DNA from: a virus
Reading direction: 5' to 3' (one strand)
IMG/VR virus record: IMGVR_UViG_3300007754_000061
Location: 1-23,629 of that record
Length of the DNA: 23,629 nucleotides
Shown: positions 14,556 through 23,629 of the stretch, piece by piece
How the letters are laid out: the number at the start of each line of letters is the position of its first letter
How positions within the stretch are numbered: the stretch's first letter is position 1
Program-made: the position numbers and the translations under genes
The notes under the pieces: model-generated
Seen by the model: the letters and a program-made list of their open reading frames with translations, nothing else
Told to the model about the DNA's origin: nothing
The model's database searches: none

Positions 14556-16511
14556 ATGGCAGATCCAAAATTAACAAAACAACAAAAAGATGACCTTAAA
14601 GAGTTTAATGAGTTGTTAAAACAACAACCTAAACTTTTTAGGTCTATACTAGGTATTTCTGAAACCATCAAAAAATCTGTTACTGATACTTCAGATGCTA
14701 GTGAAAAAATTGTTAAAAGTAATAAAGCTTATTTAGATATAGCAAAACAGGTTTTATCAAATACAAAAAATATTCATAAAGAAACTTTTGATGTGGCAGA
14801 CCTTAGTGATCAAATTCTAAAAGCTCAAAAATCTGGAGATAAAGTTTTAGTAAACCAATTAAAACAATTAAATAAATTACAGCAAGGGCAGAAAAGATAT
14901 AATAATGTTGTAAATGCGGGAGCTAATTCTATAGAAAAAATGATGAGTGGTATAGAGAGTACATTTCGTCAAATTCCGTTCATTGGAGATTTTCTAGCAG
15001 ATGCAATAAATTTTGGTGATATGAGCAAAAATATGCAAGGTTCATTTAGAGAAGGAGCTAAAGCTTCAGGTGGGTTCTTGAAAGAGGGGTTATACCAAGG
15101 CACAGTTGAAGGTACTACTTCAGGAATGGTAGAAAGTGCTAATCTTGGAAAATCCTTAGGTAAAAAAATGGGCCAGTGGTTTAGATCTCCAGTTGGTGAA
15201 GGTGTAAGTAAGACTGGTAAAGAGTTGGTGGTAGTAGATAAAAACGCAAAAGGTGTTGCAGGGAAGTTTAATGTGATGAAGTTAGGAGCAATAGGACTTG
15301 CCGCAGCTGTATCAACAATGGCAGCTAAAATGGCCAAGTTTGCATTTGAAACTGGTCTTTCTCTAGAACGGAGTATCAAATTAGGTCCATCATTATTTAT
15401 TAATTCAGGTTATGTTAAGTCGATGGCGGAAGAGTTTGGAACCATCAATGATGTAAATACTAAAATAGCATGGCAACTTAAAAAACAATCATTCTTTTAT
15501 GGAATAGAAGCAGAACAAGCAGTAAAAATATTAAGAATACAGAGTGCTTTATCTGATAGTAGCCATGAACAATTAATTAATGTACAGAACACAGTTGCTG
15601 AATTTGCAAGATCTAAAGGAGTATTGCCTTCAAAAGTATTTGACGATATAGCAAACTCTACAGAATTGATGGCAAAATATGCTGACGGTACTGCTGAAGG
15701 ATTTATGAAAGCAGCTGTACATATAAGAACTATGGGTATAGGATTGGAAGTAGCTGACCAGATAGCTTCTCATTTATTAGATATAGAAGGCTCTATAAAT
15801 GCACAATTTATGGCTAATTCAGTACTTCAGAAAAATATGAATTTAGATAGAGCTAGACAATTGGTGTTGAATAATGATCTAGTAGGAATGATGGAAGAAG
15901 TTAAGAAGCAATTAGGTGGAGAGTTAGAATTTCAAAGATTAAATTTGGTAGAAAGAGACTTACTTAGTAAGGCTATAGGAACTGATATTTCAAATGTAGC
16001 CAAGATGATTTCAGCACAGGAAGCCTCAAATGAGGTTACGAAACAAGCTCAAGGAAATTATAAACTATTGGGTGCTATAATTGGTGGAGTAGTAGGACTA
16101 TTAGTCGCGGCTGTTCCAGCTATAAGAACTGCAATGTCAGGTGGTCTTTCTTTTGCAGTAGATGCTATGTCTGTAGCAAAAGGTCTGACTGTAGTAGGAA
16201 TAGGAGCAGCAGGTGGAGCAGCAGTTGGATCAACCTTCGCTAAACAACAAGATTTTGTTTCTAGACCAGGTATGAATCCAATACCATTTAGTACTGATGA
16301 TACAATTATAGGAACAAAAAATCCAGCTGGATTGGGCGGGGGTGGTAATTCTCAGATAGCAATGGCCATTACTAATCAAACAAGAGCAATGAATAAATTA
16401 GAACAAACTATCAGTAAAGGACAAGCACAATCAACTCGACAACGACAGAGCATGATTGATGCAACTACAAAAGGTCAAAATAAACTTTATAGAGGATTTA
16501 TAGAGGGTTAA
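14556..16511 (+). CDS. Probable tail tape measure protein
   Basis: A 651-aa, mostly helical protein. The N-terminal 130 residues are rich in Lys, Gln, Asp and Leu with coiled-coil character (LTKQQKDDLKEFNELLKQQ). Hydrophobic Gly/Ala segments occur near 243-264 (LGAIGLAAAVSTMAAKMAKF), 503-525 (LLGAIIGGVVGLLVAAVPAI) and 543-563, as in tape measures, which sit inside the tube and end up in the host membrane. Position agrees: after tube and chaperone, before baseplate genes, the place of T4 gene 29. At about 1.5 angstrom per residue it predicts a tail near 100 nm. No lysozyme or peptidase motif is visible. The ATG at 14556 has only a weak AGAAG site upstream. The next gene starts 2 nt after the stop. 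Confidence 0.7.
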   Translation: MADPKLTKQQKDDLKEFNELLKQQPKLFRSILGISETIKKSVTDTSDASEKIVKSNKAYLDIAKQVLSNTKNIHKETFDVADLSDQILKAQKSGDKVLVNQLKQLNKLQQGQKRYNNVVNAGANSIEKMMSGIESTFRQIPFIGDFLADAINFGDMSKNMQGSFREGAKASGGFLKEGLYQGTVEGTTSGMVESANLGKSLGKKMGQWFRSPVGEGVSKTGKELVVVDKNAKGVAGKFNVMKLGAIGLAAAVSTMAAKMAKFAFETGLSLERSIKLGPSLFINSGYVKSMAEEFGTINDVNTKIAWQLKKQSFFYGIEAEQAVKILRIQSALSDSSHEQLINVQNTVAEFARSKGVLPSKVFDDIANSTELMAKYADGTAEGFMKAAVHIRTMGIGLEVADQIASHLLDIEGSINAQFMANSVLQKNMNLDRARQLVLNNDLVGMMEEVKKQLGGELEFQRLNLVERDLLSKAIGTDISNVAKMISAQEASNEVTKQAQGNYKLLGAIIGGVVGLLVAAVPAIRTAMSGGLSFAVDAMSVAKGLTVVGIGAAGGAAVGSTFAKQQDFVSRPGMNPIPFSTDDTIIGTKNPAGLGGGGNSQIAMAITNQTRAMNKLEQTISKGQAQSTRQRQSMIDATTKGQNKLYRGFIEG

Positions 16512-16513
16512 AG

Positions 16514-19500
16514 ATGGCATTAACAGACTTAAACAGACCAAAATTAAAAAAATATTCACCTAAGGGAATGGTTAAAAAAGGTGCTAATGTATCAGGATGG
16601 TCTTATGGAAAGTCCGGAAAAAGAAGTCCATATAAAAGTAATTTTGGTAGGTCATCTAATGATCCGTGGCTTTTAACATATAGGGAACCTGGAGATTTGC
16701 CAGTTATAGAATTATCTGGAAATATGGAGTCGGCATTAAAGAATCTTTCTGATTTAAAAACGAAACTGGGTGTAGGTAGAACAAAGTTTTTAGAAGATTT
16801 GGTTAAGACTGGCTCCACTGTTAAGGAAGCAAAGACTATATATCAAAAAGAGTTAAAAAATTTAAAATCTGCACATACTTTAGTAGAAAATCATAGGAAA
16901 TCAGAATTTAATAAAAATGTATATGCGAATGCAGGTAGAATGGTGGATTATATTACTCAACGAATTTCGGATATTCAGAATGGAAAATTAGAGAATTTAA
17001 CTCCTAAAGATATACCTGGATTGGAAAAATCTCTAGAAAGTTGGATGAGGAAGCAACAACAAGCAGAAAATCGAATGTTGGGTAAAGATTTAGGTGGTAT
17101 GTTTTTTGGTAGTCAATTGCAAGATATTAGTGAAAGATTAGGTGGGACATTTGACAAAAAAGGTGAACTTGGCGAATTTAGAAAAAATTTAGCAGAAAAA
17201 TTTAATAAGAAAGGTGAGATATTTAACCCAAACATAAAATTCGTTGAAGTTCCAAAACGCCACAAACCGTCTACAGTTAATTATTTTATAGATCATGATG
17301 TTATGGGATTTAGTAAAAATATGCAAATTGGTGAAAGTAAATTTATAGGTATTACAAAAGATGGGAAAAACTATAAATATCCAGATAATTACGGTTTAGT
17401 AGATAGAGGGTTGAGAACTGGAGAGTCCATTTTTACAGTTAATTATTTTGGATCAATGAGTGCACCAATTGATCCAACAGAAACAACTGAAGGAGTACCC
17501 GCAAAAGAGTTACATGCAACTGGTTTTACCAAATTTTTTACGGATAAGACAAAATCTCAATTTGTAGGTATTTCAGATAATGGAGAATCATATAAATATC
17601 CAGTAGTAGAAGGATTTCACCAGGGAACTTTTAGACTTGGAATTGAAGGTGGAAGAACGGTTACAGGTTTAGGTAATATAGATTCTTCTCTAAAGGTAGG
17701 TGTTGATTATTTTAGTGGAATTCCAGGTGACTGGGGTAACGCTGGAGGCCAATCGAACACACATACCTTACCGTTAGGATTTTGGAAGAATATTGGTAAA
17801 GATAAAACATTATTGCCATTTAAATCTAGGTCTCAACTTGCTTATATGGTTACGGGTGGTGACCTGGCTGGTAAGTATGTATTTGGATTTGGTCCTCCCA
17901 CATCAGATATGGCAGTTGATAGTCCTCATATGTGGCAACTTAGTTCTAAATCTATAATTCCAGACGTTCCAAATACGTGGGATGTAAGAGGTCAAACTAT
18001 GTGGGATCAAATGGGCGAGTATCCCTGGGCTGCGTATAATCAACCAACTCTGCAGTCTAAAGGTGTTAATTTTATGGCTGGAACTAAAAAAGGTAAAACT
18101 TTTAATCCAGATCAAGATTTACATCCATATGGATTTACTACAAATATGGGAAAACTAAATTGGCAAACAGGAGACCCAAATACTGGAATAGCTTCAAGAT
18201 TAGCAATTCCTATAGATGAAAACGGTGATAGATCTAAGATAAAAATATCAGCAAATTTAGATGGATTGGATGGATATGATTTTCCTTATCCAGGTCAAGG
18301 TAGTTGGCATATTAGAAAGCATTACCGTAGAAGATTTACTCCCCCATTACATAACGGAGCTGTAGCTTTGGGTCAATCTGGAACTCATTTCAACTTGGGA
18401 GTTCGTTCTAGTGAAGGAGTTGTACCTTTGCCTAATTCATATTCATCAGAAGATTATCCAATTTACTCATCAGTTAATTTAGCGAATGAGGACGAAGTAA
18501 CTAGACTTAATACTATGATAGGAGCATCTACATATAAAGTTCCAAAAATAGGTTCTGAGCTAGCAAGAAAATTTGTACATCCTACAAATGCAGAAGGTGG
18601 AACATATGGAAAATTTGGTTATATAAATCATTATTGGGAATGGAAGAACCCTCATAAAATAAGAGAAGAAGCAGGTCATGGTTCATTATTTCCAATTCAT
18701 CCTATTATTTATAAATCTTTGTTAGATATGGGTGGACCTCATGATGATGTGGGTGATCAGGATTCGTATGTGAGTGGGAAATCTCTTAAAGAAGTTTTTC
18801 GTTATAGTGGAAATACTGATAGAAGGCAAGGAGCTGGACCAACTATAGAATTTGTAAGAGGTGGATTGCCGACAGCGTTAGTTAGAGTAGAAGCAGATTT
18901 ACACAGATTAAAAAAACTTTTACATCATAGTGGTAATACTGGAAATTTTATATTAGGAAAACAATTTCTTTTACAGGCATTAAATCCACGAGAGGAAACA
19001 AGAGTATTTAATCCATTGAGCTTTGAAGCGAACGCTACAAGAGTAGTAAAATTACAAAGACATATTAGTGCAGAGGGACTTTTGAATACAATAAAAACAA
19101 GTATTCTTAATCCTATAAAGAATTTTCTTGACCCAGGTTCAGTATCTCCTGTTACCTTAGGATTATATGAAAGATATGAAGGTTATGATTGGGGACCAAA
19201 AAACAGACGAGGGAAGAAGAATAAATTAGCGCAGTGGGCTAACGAAAGTTTTAAATCAGAAGAAATTGGAACTGCCGCTGGAACATTTGGAGATAAACTT
19301 AAAAAAGGCTTATTGCGAGGACTCACAAAATCATTTACATCAGCCGCACGTTCAATTACGGGGTATAACTTAGAGGAATCTCCAGAACCACCTTCTAGAT
19401 ATGTAGATTCTCAAAAAACTTTAGATAAAAAGCCAATACATGAGGGAACTCAGCAAAAGGGTAAGCAAAGTTGGAAAGTTAAAGAGTATTCAAAGCTGAA

Positions 19501-20596
19501 AAATAAGTTGGGGGGTATGAGTTATGGATATGGTAATGCTCTTGAACGCCAATGGGGACAAAAAGTAGTAGATGATGTTGGAGATCAAGGAAAACCAGAT
19601 AATGCTTCTAATTTAGAATGGCATTCAAGGCTTGGATGGATTCATCCTAAAGATTCCGATCAAATAGATAAGATAAATGCACATAGATATGGTGATCCAC
19701 TACCAGAGGAAACTAATAATGAGTTTAATGACGAACGTGATTTCATAAAATTTAGATTTAAGGATATGGTAAGGGGAAGTAATATAGTTTTTAGAGCAAT
19801 TTTATCTGGTATAAATGATAATATAACTCCAGATTGGACATCAGAAAGATATATTGGTAGAGCAGATCAAGTTCATGTTTATAAAGGAGCTGACAGAAAT
19901 ATAAGTTTTAATTTTTCTATTGCACCAAAATCAATAACTGAATTTCCATTTTTGATGGAGAAATTAAATTATTTAATTGGATTGTGTTATCCAGAATACG
20001 ATGAAAATAATGGCAATAGAATGGTTCCACCAATGACACAATTGACAATTGGAAGTATTTTAGATGAGGCTTCAGGATTTTTAAATTCCTTGAGTTATAC
20101 AGTAGAAGAAAGTAGTCCTTGGGAAATAAAAAGGGGAATGCAATTACCTAAGTTTATAAATGTAAGTTGTGATTTTAGATATATTGGTAATCAATTACCA
20201 AGTAAATACGGGCAGCATTTAGGATATGATCAAGGTTGGTTTAGACGAGTGGATCCTGCACCAACACCAGAGGAAAGAGCAGATATATTGAGTCGTACAA
20301 CTGATTTATATAATCCCGATGCTCATATTGATAATGGGTCATTTGGATTAGATCCGTTACGACAGAACCCCTCAGTCTGGAAGCCCATGAAGCTTTCTAA
20401 TGGTGGTGCATTACCGACACCATCTGCCGCGAAGATATCGATGGATCTCCAAGCACAGACTGCAATAGGAAACGCTGCTTGGAATAATAAGTCACCAGAA
20501 CAACTATCTAAAGAGGCAGAATTAGCTGAACTGTATAAATTCGGGGGCGCTAAACAAAAGGAAACTCTAACTGCATTAAATCCTTTTGGAATTTGA
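16514..20596 (+). CDS. 1360-aa baseplate protein, gp48/gp54-like C-terminus
   Basis: About residues 1077-1240 form a domain I recognise from phage baseplate tube-junction proteins: FRFKDMVRGSNIVFRAILSG, then NITPDWTSERYIGRADQVHV, YKGADRNISFNFSI, MEKLNYLIGLCYPEY, and a final strand set ending INVSCDFRYIGNQLP. The preceding ~1050 residues are not recognised. They contain related units near 254-300, 308-375 and 396-420 (VNYF...GFTKFF...FVGIS..G..YKYP) and long Gly/Trp/Tyr-rich stretches suited to surface loops. T4 gp48 and gp54 are only 364 and 320 aa, so this is either a fusion or a heavily extended baseplate/tube-initiator protein. It begins 2 nt after the probable tape measure with AGAGGG upstream. 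The N-terminal part might make peripheral baseplate contacts (inference). Confidence 0.7.
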   Translation: MALTDLNRPKLKKYSPKGMVKKGANVSGWSYGKSGKRSPYKSNFGRSSNDPWLLTYREPGDLPVIELSGNMESALKNLSDLKTKLGVGRTKFLEDLVKTGSTVKEAKTIYQKELKNLKSAHTLVENHRKSEFNKNVYANAGRMVDYITQRISDIQNGKLENLTPKDIPGLEKSLESWMRKQQQAENRMLGKDLGGMFFGSQLQDISERLGGTFDKKGELGEFRKNLAEKFNKKGEIFNPNIKFVEVPKRHKPSTVNYFIDHDVMGFSKNMQIGESKFIGITKDGKNYKYPDNYGLVDRGLRTGESIFTVNYFGSMSAPIDPTETTEGVPAKELHATGFTKFFTDKTKSQFVGISDNGESYKYPVVEGFHQGTFRLGIEGGRTVTGLGNIDSSLKVGVDYFSGIPGDWGNAGGQSNTHTLPLGFWKNIGKDKTLLPFKSRSQLAYMVTGGDLAGKYVFGFGPPTSDMAVDSPHMWQLSSKSIIPDVPNTWDVRGQTMWDQMGEYPWAAYNQPTLQSKGVNFMAGTKKGKTFNPDQDLHPYGFTTNMGKLNWQTGDPNTGIASRLAIPIDENGDRSKIKISANLDGLDGYDFPYPGQGSWHIRKHYRRRFTPPLHNGAVALGQSGTHFNLGVRSSEGVVPLPNSYSSEDYPIYSSVNLANEDEVTRLNTMIGASTYKVPKIGSELARKFVHPTNAEGGTYGKFGYINHYWEWKNPHKIREEAGHGSLFPIHPIIYKSLLDMGGPHDDVGDQDSYVSGKSLKEVFRYSGNTDRRQGAGPTIEFVRGGLPTALVRVEADLHRLKKLLHHSGNTGNFILGKQFLLQALNPREETRVFNPLSFEANATRVVKLQRHISAEGLLNTIKTSILNPIKNFLDPGSVSPVTLGLYERYEGYDWGPKNRRGKKNKLAQWANESFKSEEIGTAAGTFGDKLKKGLLRGLTKSFTSAARSITGYNLEESPEPPSRYVDSQKTLDKKPIHEGTQQKGKQSWKVKEYSKLKNKLGGMSYGYGNALERQWGQKVVDDVGDQGKPDNASNLEWHSRLGWIHPKDSDQIDKINAHRYGDPLPEETNNEFNDERDFIKFRFKDMVRGSNIVFRAILSGINDNITPDWTSERYIGRADQVHVYKGADRNISFNFSIAPKSITEFPFLMEKLNYLIGLCYPEYDENNGNRMVPPMTQLTIGSILDEASGFLNSLSYTVEESSPWEIKRGMQLPKFINVSCDFRYIGNQLPSKYGQHLGYDQGWFRRVDPAPTPEERADILSRTTDLYNPDAHIDNGSFGLDPLRQNPSVWKPMKLSNGGALPTPSAAKISMDLQAQTAIGNAAWNNKSPEQLSKEAELAELYKFGGAKQKETLTALNPFGI

Positions 20597-20614
20597 TGGG
20601 AATTGATAAATTAA

Positions 20615-20917
20615 ATGAGATATAAATTTACAGATCAAAAAATGGACAAGAGATTAAAACAGAAAGTTTTAAAGCCAACCATATATCCAAAAATACCTTT
20701 AAGAGATGATGATATCTATATGTTTCCAGATGATTTAGAAAGATGTGAACATTTAGCATTCAAGTTTTACGGTGACCAATCTTTATGGTGGATTATCGCT
20801 CAGGCAAATAATATATTTGATGGTTCTATTTATTTAGATACAAGTAAACAGATAAGAGTTCCTGTAAATATAAGTGGAGTATTGATAGAGTTGGAAAATA
20901 TAAATAGGTTATTCTGA
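20615..20917 (+). CDS. LysM-like baseplate wedge protein (gp53-type)
   Basis: A 100-aa protein. The core ERCEHLAFKFYGDQSLWWII followed by AQANNIFDGSIYLDTSKQIRVP matches the LysM-like pattern 'LA..FYGD..LWW.IA.AN.I......L..G..LR.P' seen in T4 gp53-type wedge proteins and in P2 gpX-like tail proteins. In T4, gp53 helps hold wedges together around the hub. It is short compared with T4 gp53 (196 aa), with only about 35 residues before the LysM-like part, so it may carry just the joining domain. It sits one base from the next gene. The ribosome site is weak; the next Met is at 20642. Confidence 0.75.
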   Translation: MRYKFTDQKMDKRLKQKVLKPTIYPKIPLRDDDIYMFPDDLERCEHLAFKFYGDQSLWWIIAQANNIFDGSIYLDTSKQIRVPVNISGVLIELENINRLF

Positions 20918-20918
20918 T

Positions 20919-23629
20919 ATGTCTAATTTCAATCTTAGACCTATACCAAAAGAAATTCGCTATAAACTTTTACAAAAGCAAAAGGCATTCGCACGTCAAA
21001 GTATTACAGAAGCAACTTCAGCTAATAAATCTTTAGAATTAGGCGATGATTTTCTTCAATTTCATAATAGATCTACTTGGGCACATATGATTGGATTAAG
21101 TGTTATATCTGGAGAAGATAAAAAAGATAGAATATCAATTATTGGAGCTGGTGAGTTAAATCAAGAACCTGCCGCTAATGAACCTTTAATGAAAAGTCAT
21201 TTTAGTTCAATTTATAGACCTTGGAATCTTAGTAAAGGAGCTCAGGGAGAAGCTATTTTTTCAGATACACTTTACAGACCAATTTCAGGAATTAAATCAA
21301 TTTCAACTAGATATGAAGGAACTTTAAAAGCTGCGAGGGAATGTACAGTTAATTTTACTGTATTTTCATTAGAAGACCTCGATAGACTTTCTCCATATTT
21401 TTTTAGAGTTGGGTCAGAAGTTTTAGTAGAATTTGGGTGGAATGTAGTAACTGATACTGAATCTTCAATGTTTAATACTTCATTAGGACATAAAATTATT
21501 GATATATATAATGAAAAAGGAGTATCAGGAATAAAGAGTGATGGTGGAGTAATAGATTTATTAACAAATAATACTGCAGAAAATTATGAAAGAGAAATTT
21601 TAAAACATAAAGGGGATTATGAATATGTCTATGGAACTATTTGGAATTTTGAATATTCGTTGAGAGATGATGGTGGATTTGATTGTGTAGTAAAGATTAA
21701 AACCGTTGGAATGAGTTTATTGGATACTAAAGTAAATAGAGAGCGTTCCCCATCAGTAAAAAGTGTAGAAAATGAATCGGAAGAGAGAAAAATTGAAAAT
21801 ACATCTCCAGACGAGGTATCAGACGAATTTTATTTAATGATGGATAATTTACCAGAAATTGTTTATGGATCTCTCATACAAGGATATTCAAGAACATCAA
21901 AGATGAAGGGAGATTCAGTTAAAGAGAGATCCAAAAAGGCTAGTACTAATTTTGGGGATGGAATAGATTCGTTAGATGCGGCATTTTATTTAATGGGTGG
22001 TGGTGAAGGTTTTTCAGATAATTATAAAAAGACTCAACAATTTGCTTTGGCGTTATTGATCGAAAGTGTAGATTTTGGATGGGATTATTGGACTAAATAT
22101 GAACCATTAGTATCAGTATTTCAAGAAGCATTGATAGAACAAGGTCAAAATCTTCCAGTATACGGAGCAGATGGCGGGTTCGGGGACGAAACGTTGGGAG
22201 CTATGGTAAAGTTTCAGAACGACATAGGAAGTAATATACTTATAAAGTGGGTAAAGGCCAGTATAGATGACGATTGGAAAAAAAGAGTAGATCATATATC
22301 TAAATCTATATTTACTAAAGGAGTTCAAGATATAGATCCTACTGATGACTATATAGCTACCCACAATCCAGCTATTCAGTATTTGAGGGCAGGTAAAGAC
22401 GGGAAAAGACCAAAGCAATTTAATATTACAGAAGTTCCGAATTCTCCACCTTATTTAACAGCAACTGAAGATCCAAATAAGATAGTTGATAATTATGAAG
22501 ATACTATACCAGAAATAGAATCTAAATTTTATAACTGGTCTACGGATGTAGGGACACCTACAGAAAAAGACGATAAAATAACTATTTTTACTTCATATCG
22601 ACAATCAAATACTACACAAATTTTTACTGGATTTAATTGGGAAAAATCTAAAGAAGATTTTGATACTTTATCAGAAAAGTATGCTACTGAATATTACAGA
22701 GATAATTTAATACCAATAGGACGAAAAAGAGCACGAGCTAAAGAGAAAGCTCAACCATTAAATAAGGGTCATTCCGCTGTAATAGGTGGTATTAGTCGTG
22801 ATATTACAAAATATCCGGATTACTGGCCATGGAAACCAGAGTGGACTAAACTGCCTGAGGAAGATCCAGATAAGCCATTTGTGCCAGGTGAGAGTGACGA
22901 ATTTTTGGAATTTTTAGACGATTCTGTTCCAGCTAAAATTTGGATACGATGGGGATGGTTTGAAGATAATATATTGACAAGATATTTGGGATATATGCCT
23001 GATGTTGATACAGGCGGGTCTCCAGTTTCATTTTTTAAATCAGTAGAACCTAAAATTAATAAATTAGGTGAAATTATTACAGGATATGAATCTAATAAAA
23101 TAGGATTACCAAAGCCTTTACTTACAACTGATGTAAAACAGATATTAATACCTGATAGAGTTGAAAGTTTAGAAAAAGTTAAAACATATGCACCACATAT
23201 CAAGGATATAGTGGATTTTAATTTTTATGCTTGTTTAGGTACGTTTTTAAACTCTGAAATAAAGGAACCAGACGGAGTTGGAATATCTCCAGTAGAAGTA
23301 CCAGTGGAAGGATCAACTGATACCCGAGAGAATTATAAAGTTGGATACATCAGAAATTTATTTGTAGAAGCATCTACATTACAGGAGGCTTTTCTTAATA
23401 TAGGAACATTAAAAGAAGGTCTTGATAGATTTATTGCAATAATGTATAAAAATTTTGGTAAAGTTCATAACTTAGAGGTACAGCAAGGTAGAGATGATAA
23501 TATGGTAGGAATAGTGGATACAAATTTAATTTCTGATAATGCTATTTGGAAAAATAAACGAAAAGAAGATATTCCAGACTCTTTAGAAAATGAAGCTAAC
23601 AAAATTAGAGTATTTGAATTTCCAGCATG
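20919..23629 (+). CDS. Large baseplate hub/wedge protein, 3' end outside window
   Basis: The frame is open from ATG 20919 to the right edge (903 codons and counting). Residues about 100-175 (TLYRPISGIKSISTRYEGTL, then FSLEDLDRLSPYFFRVGSEV and LVEFGWN) resemble a domain of hub-like structural proteins in marine myoviruses. A second, similar element is at about 675-705 (AKIWIRWGWFEDNILTRYLG). Between them, residues about 395-437 match a peptidoglycan-binding 1 fold: LVSVFQEALIEQG, then ADGGFGDETLGAMVKFQND. This would let the baseplate grip the cell wall, although no catalytic domain is seen so far. The start is one base after the previous stop, implying coupling. Exact role (hub or wedge) is not settled. 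Confidence 0.7.
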   Translation, partial: MSNFNLRPIPKEIRYKLLQKQKAFARQSITEATSANKSLELGDDFLQFHNRSTWAHMIGLSVISGEDKKDRISIIGAGELNQEPAANEPLMKSHFSSIYRPWNLSKGAQGEAIFSDTLYRPISGIKSISTRYEGTLKAARECTVNFTVFSLEDLDRLSPYFFRVGSEVLVEFGWNVVTDTESSMFNTSLGHKIIDIYNEKGVSGIKSDGGVIDLLTNNTAENYEREILKHKGDYEYVYGTIWNFEYSLRDDGGFDCVVKIKTVGMSLLDTKVNRERSPSVKSVENESEERKIENTSPDEVSDEFYLMMDNLPEIVYGSLIQGYSRTSKMKGDSVKERSKKASTNFGDGIDSLDAAFYLMGGGEGFSDNYKKTQQFALALLIESVDFGWDYWTKYEPLVSVFQEALIEQGQNLPVYGADGGFGDETLGAMVKFQNDIGSNILIKWVKASIDDDWKKRVDHISKSIFTKGVQDIDPTDDYIATHNPAIQYLRAGKDGKRPKQFNITEVPNSPPYLTATEDPNKIVDNYEDTIPEIESKFYNWSTDVGTPTEKDDKITIFTSYRQSNTTQIFTGFNWEKSKEDFDTLSEKYATEYYRDNLIPIGRKRARAKEKAQPLNKGHSAVIGGISRDITKYPDYWPWKPEWTKLPEEDPDKPFVPGESDEFLEFLDDSVPAKIWIRWGWFEDNILTRYLGYMPDVDTGGSPVSFFKSVEPKINKLGEIITGYESNKIGLPKPLLTTDVKQILIPDRVESLEKVKTYAPHIKDIVDFNFYACLGTFLNSEIKEPDGVGISPVEVPVEGSTDTRENYKVGYIRNLFVEASTLQEAFLNIGTLKEGLDRFIAIMYKNFGKVHNLEVQQGRDDNMVGIVDTNLISDNAIWKNKRKEDIPDSLENEANKIRVFEFPA

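Overview
The window is a block of tail genes from an AT-rich (about one third G+C) contractile-tailed bacteriophage of the T4-like or marine-myovirus kind. Every supported gene is on the + strand and packed tightly. The tail sheath and tail tube proteins are clear T4 gp18 and gp19 relatives. The baseplate/chaperone, hub and LysM-like wedge proteins have the feel of T4-like marine phages. Nothing in the window names the host, so 'marine' is an inference from family resemblance only.

Layout. (1) 1-9354 is a tail-fibre/adhesin region. It opens with a fibre gene cut by the left edge, continues through four small genes joined by TAATG overlaps or 1-3 nt gaps, then holds 651-aa, 124-aa and 1225-aa fibre proteins. 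The last ends in a self-cleaving S74 intramolecular chaperone. A 100-aa helical protein and a GC-rich 28-codon micro-ORF sit between the 651-aa and 124-aa genes. The fibre proteins share interchangeable modules: a W-K/R-K...SGS N-terminus, 'DLG...W..L' segments, 'GNLTV.GTTTT' segments and tandem repeats. (2) 9437-12975 holds a small coiled-coil protein, the 834-aa sheath, a strong intrinsic terminator and the tail tube. (3) 12995-14495 holds a small membrane-type protein, a gp26-like tail-assembly chaperone with a probable +1 frameshift extension, and a small basic protein. (4) 14556-16511 is the probable tape measure. (5) 16514-23629 holds baseplate genes: a 1360-aa protein with a gp48/gp54-like C-terminus, a LysM-like gp53-type protein, and a 903+ aa baseplate protein cut by the right edge that carries a peptidoglycan-binding-like motif.

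Together the genes would supply the adhesion fibres, the contractile sheath and tube, the chaperone and ruler that set tail length, and the baseplate on which the tube starts. The two most interesting signals are the overlapping frame at the end of the gp26-like gene, where a run of seven T could let ribosomes move into a 73-codon extension with no start codon of its own upstream of its conserved-looking part, and a recurring TATATTTA element 41-67 nt before most genes that follow a real intergenic gap, a candidate phage-specific late promoter. The PG-binding module and the structured GC-rich micro-ORF region come next.
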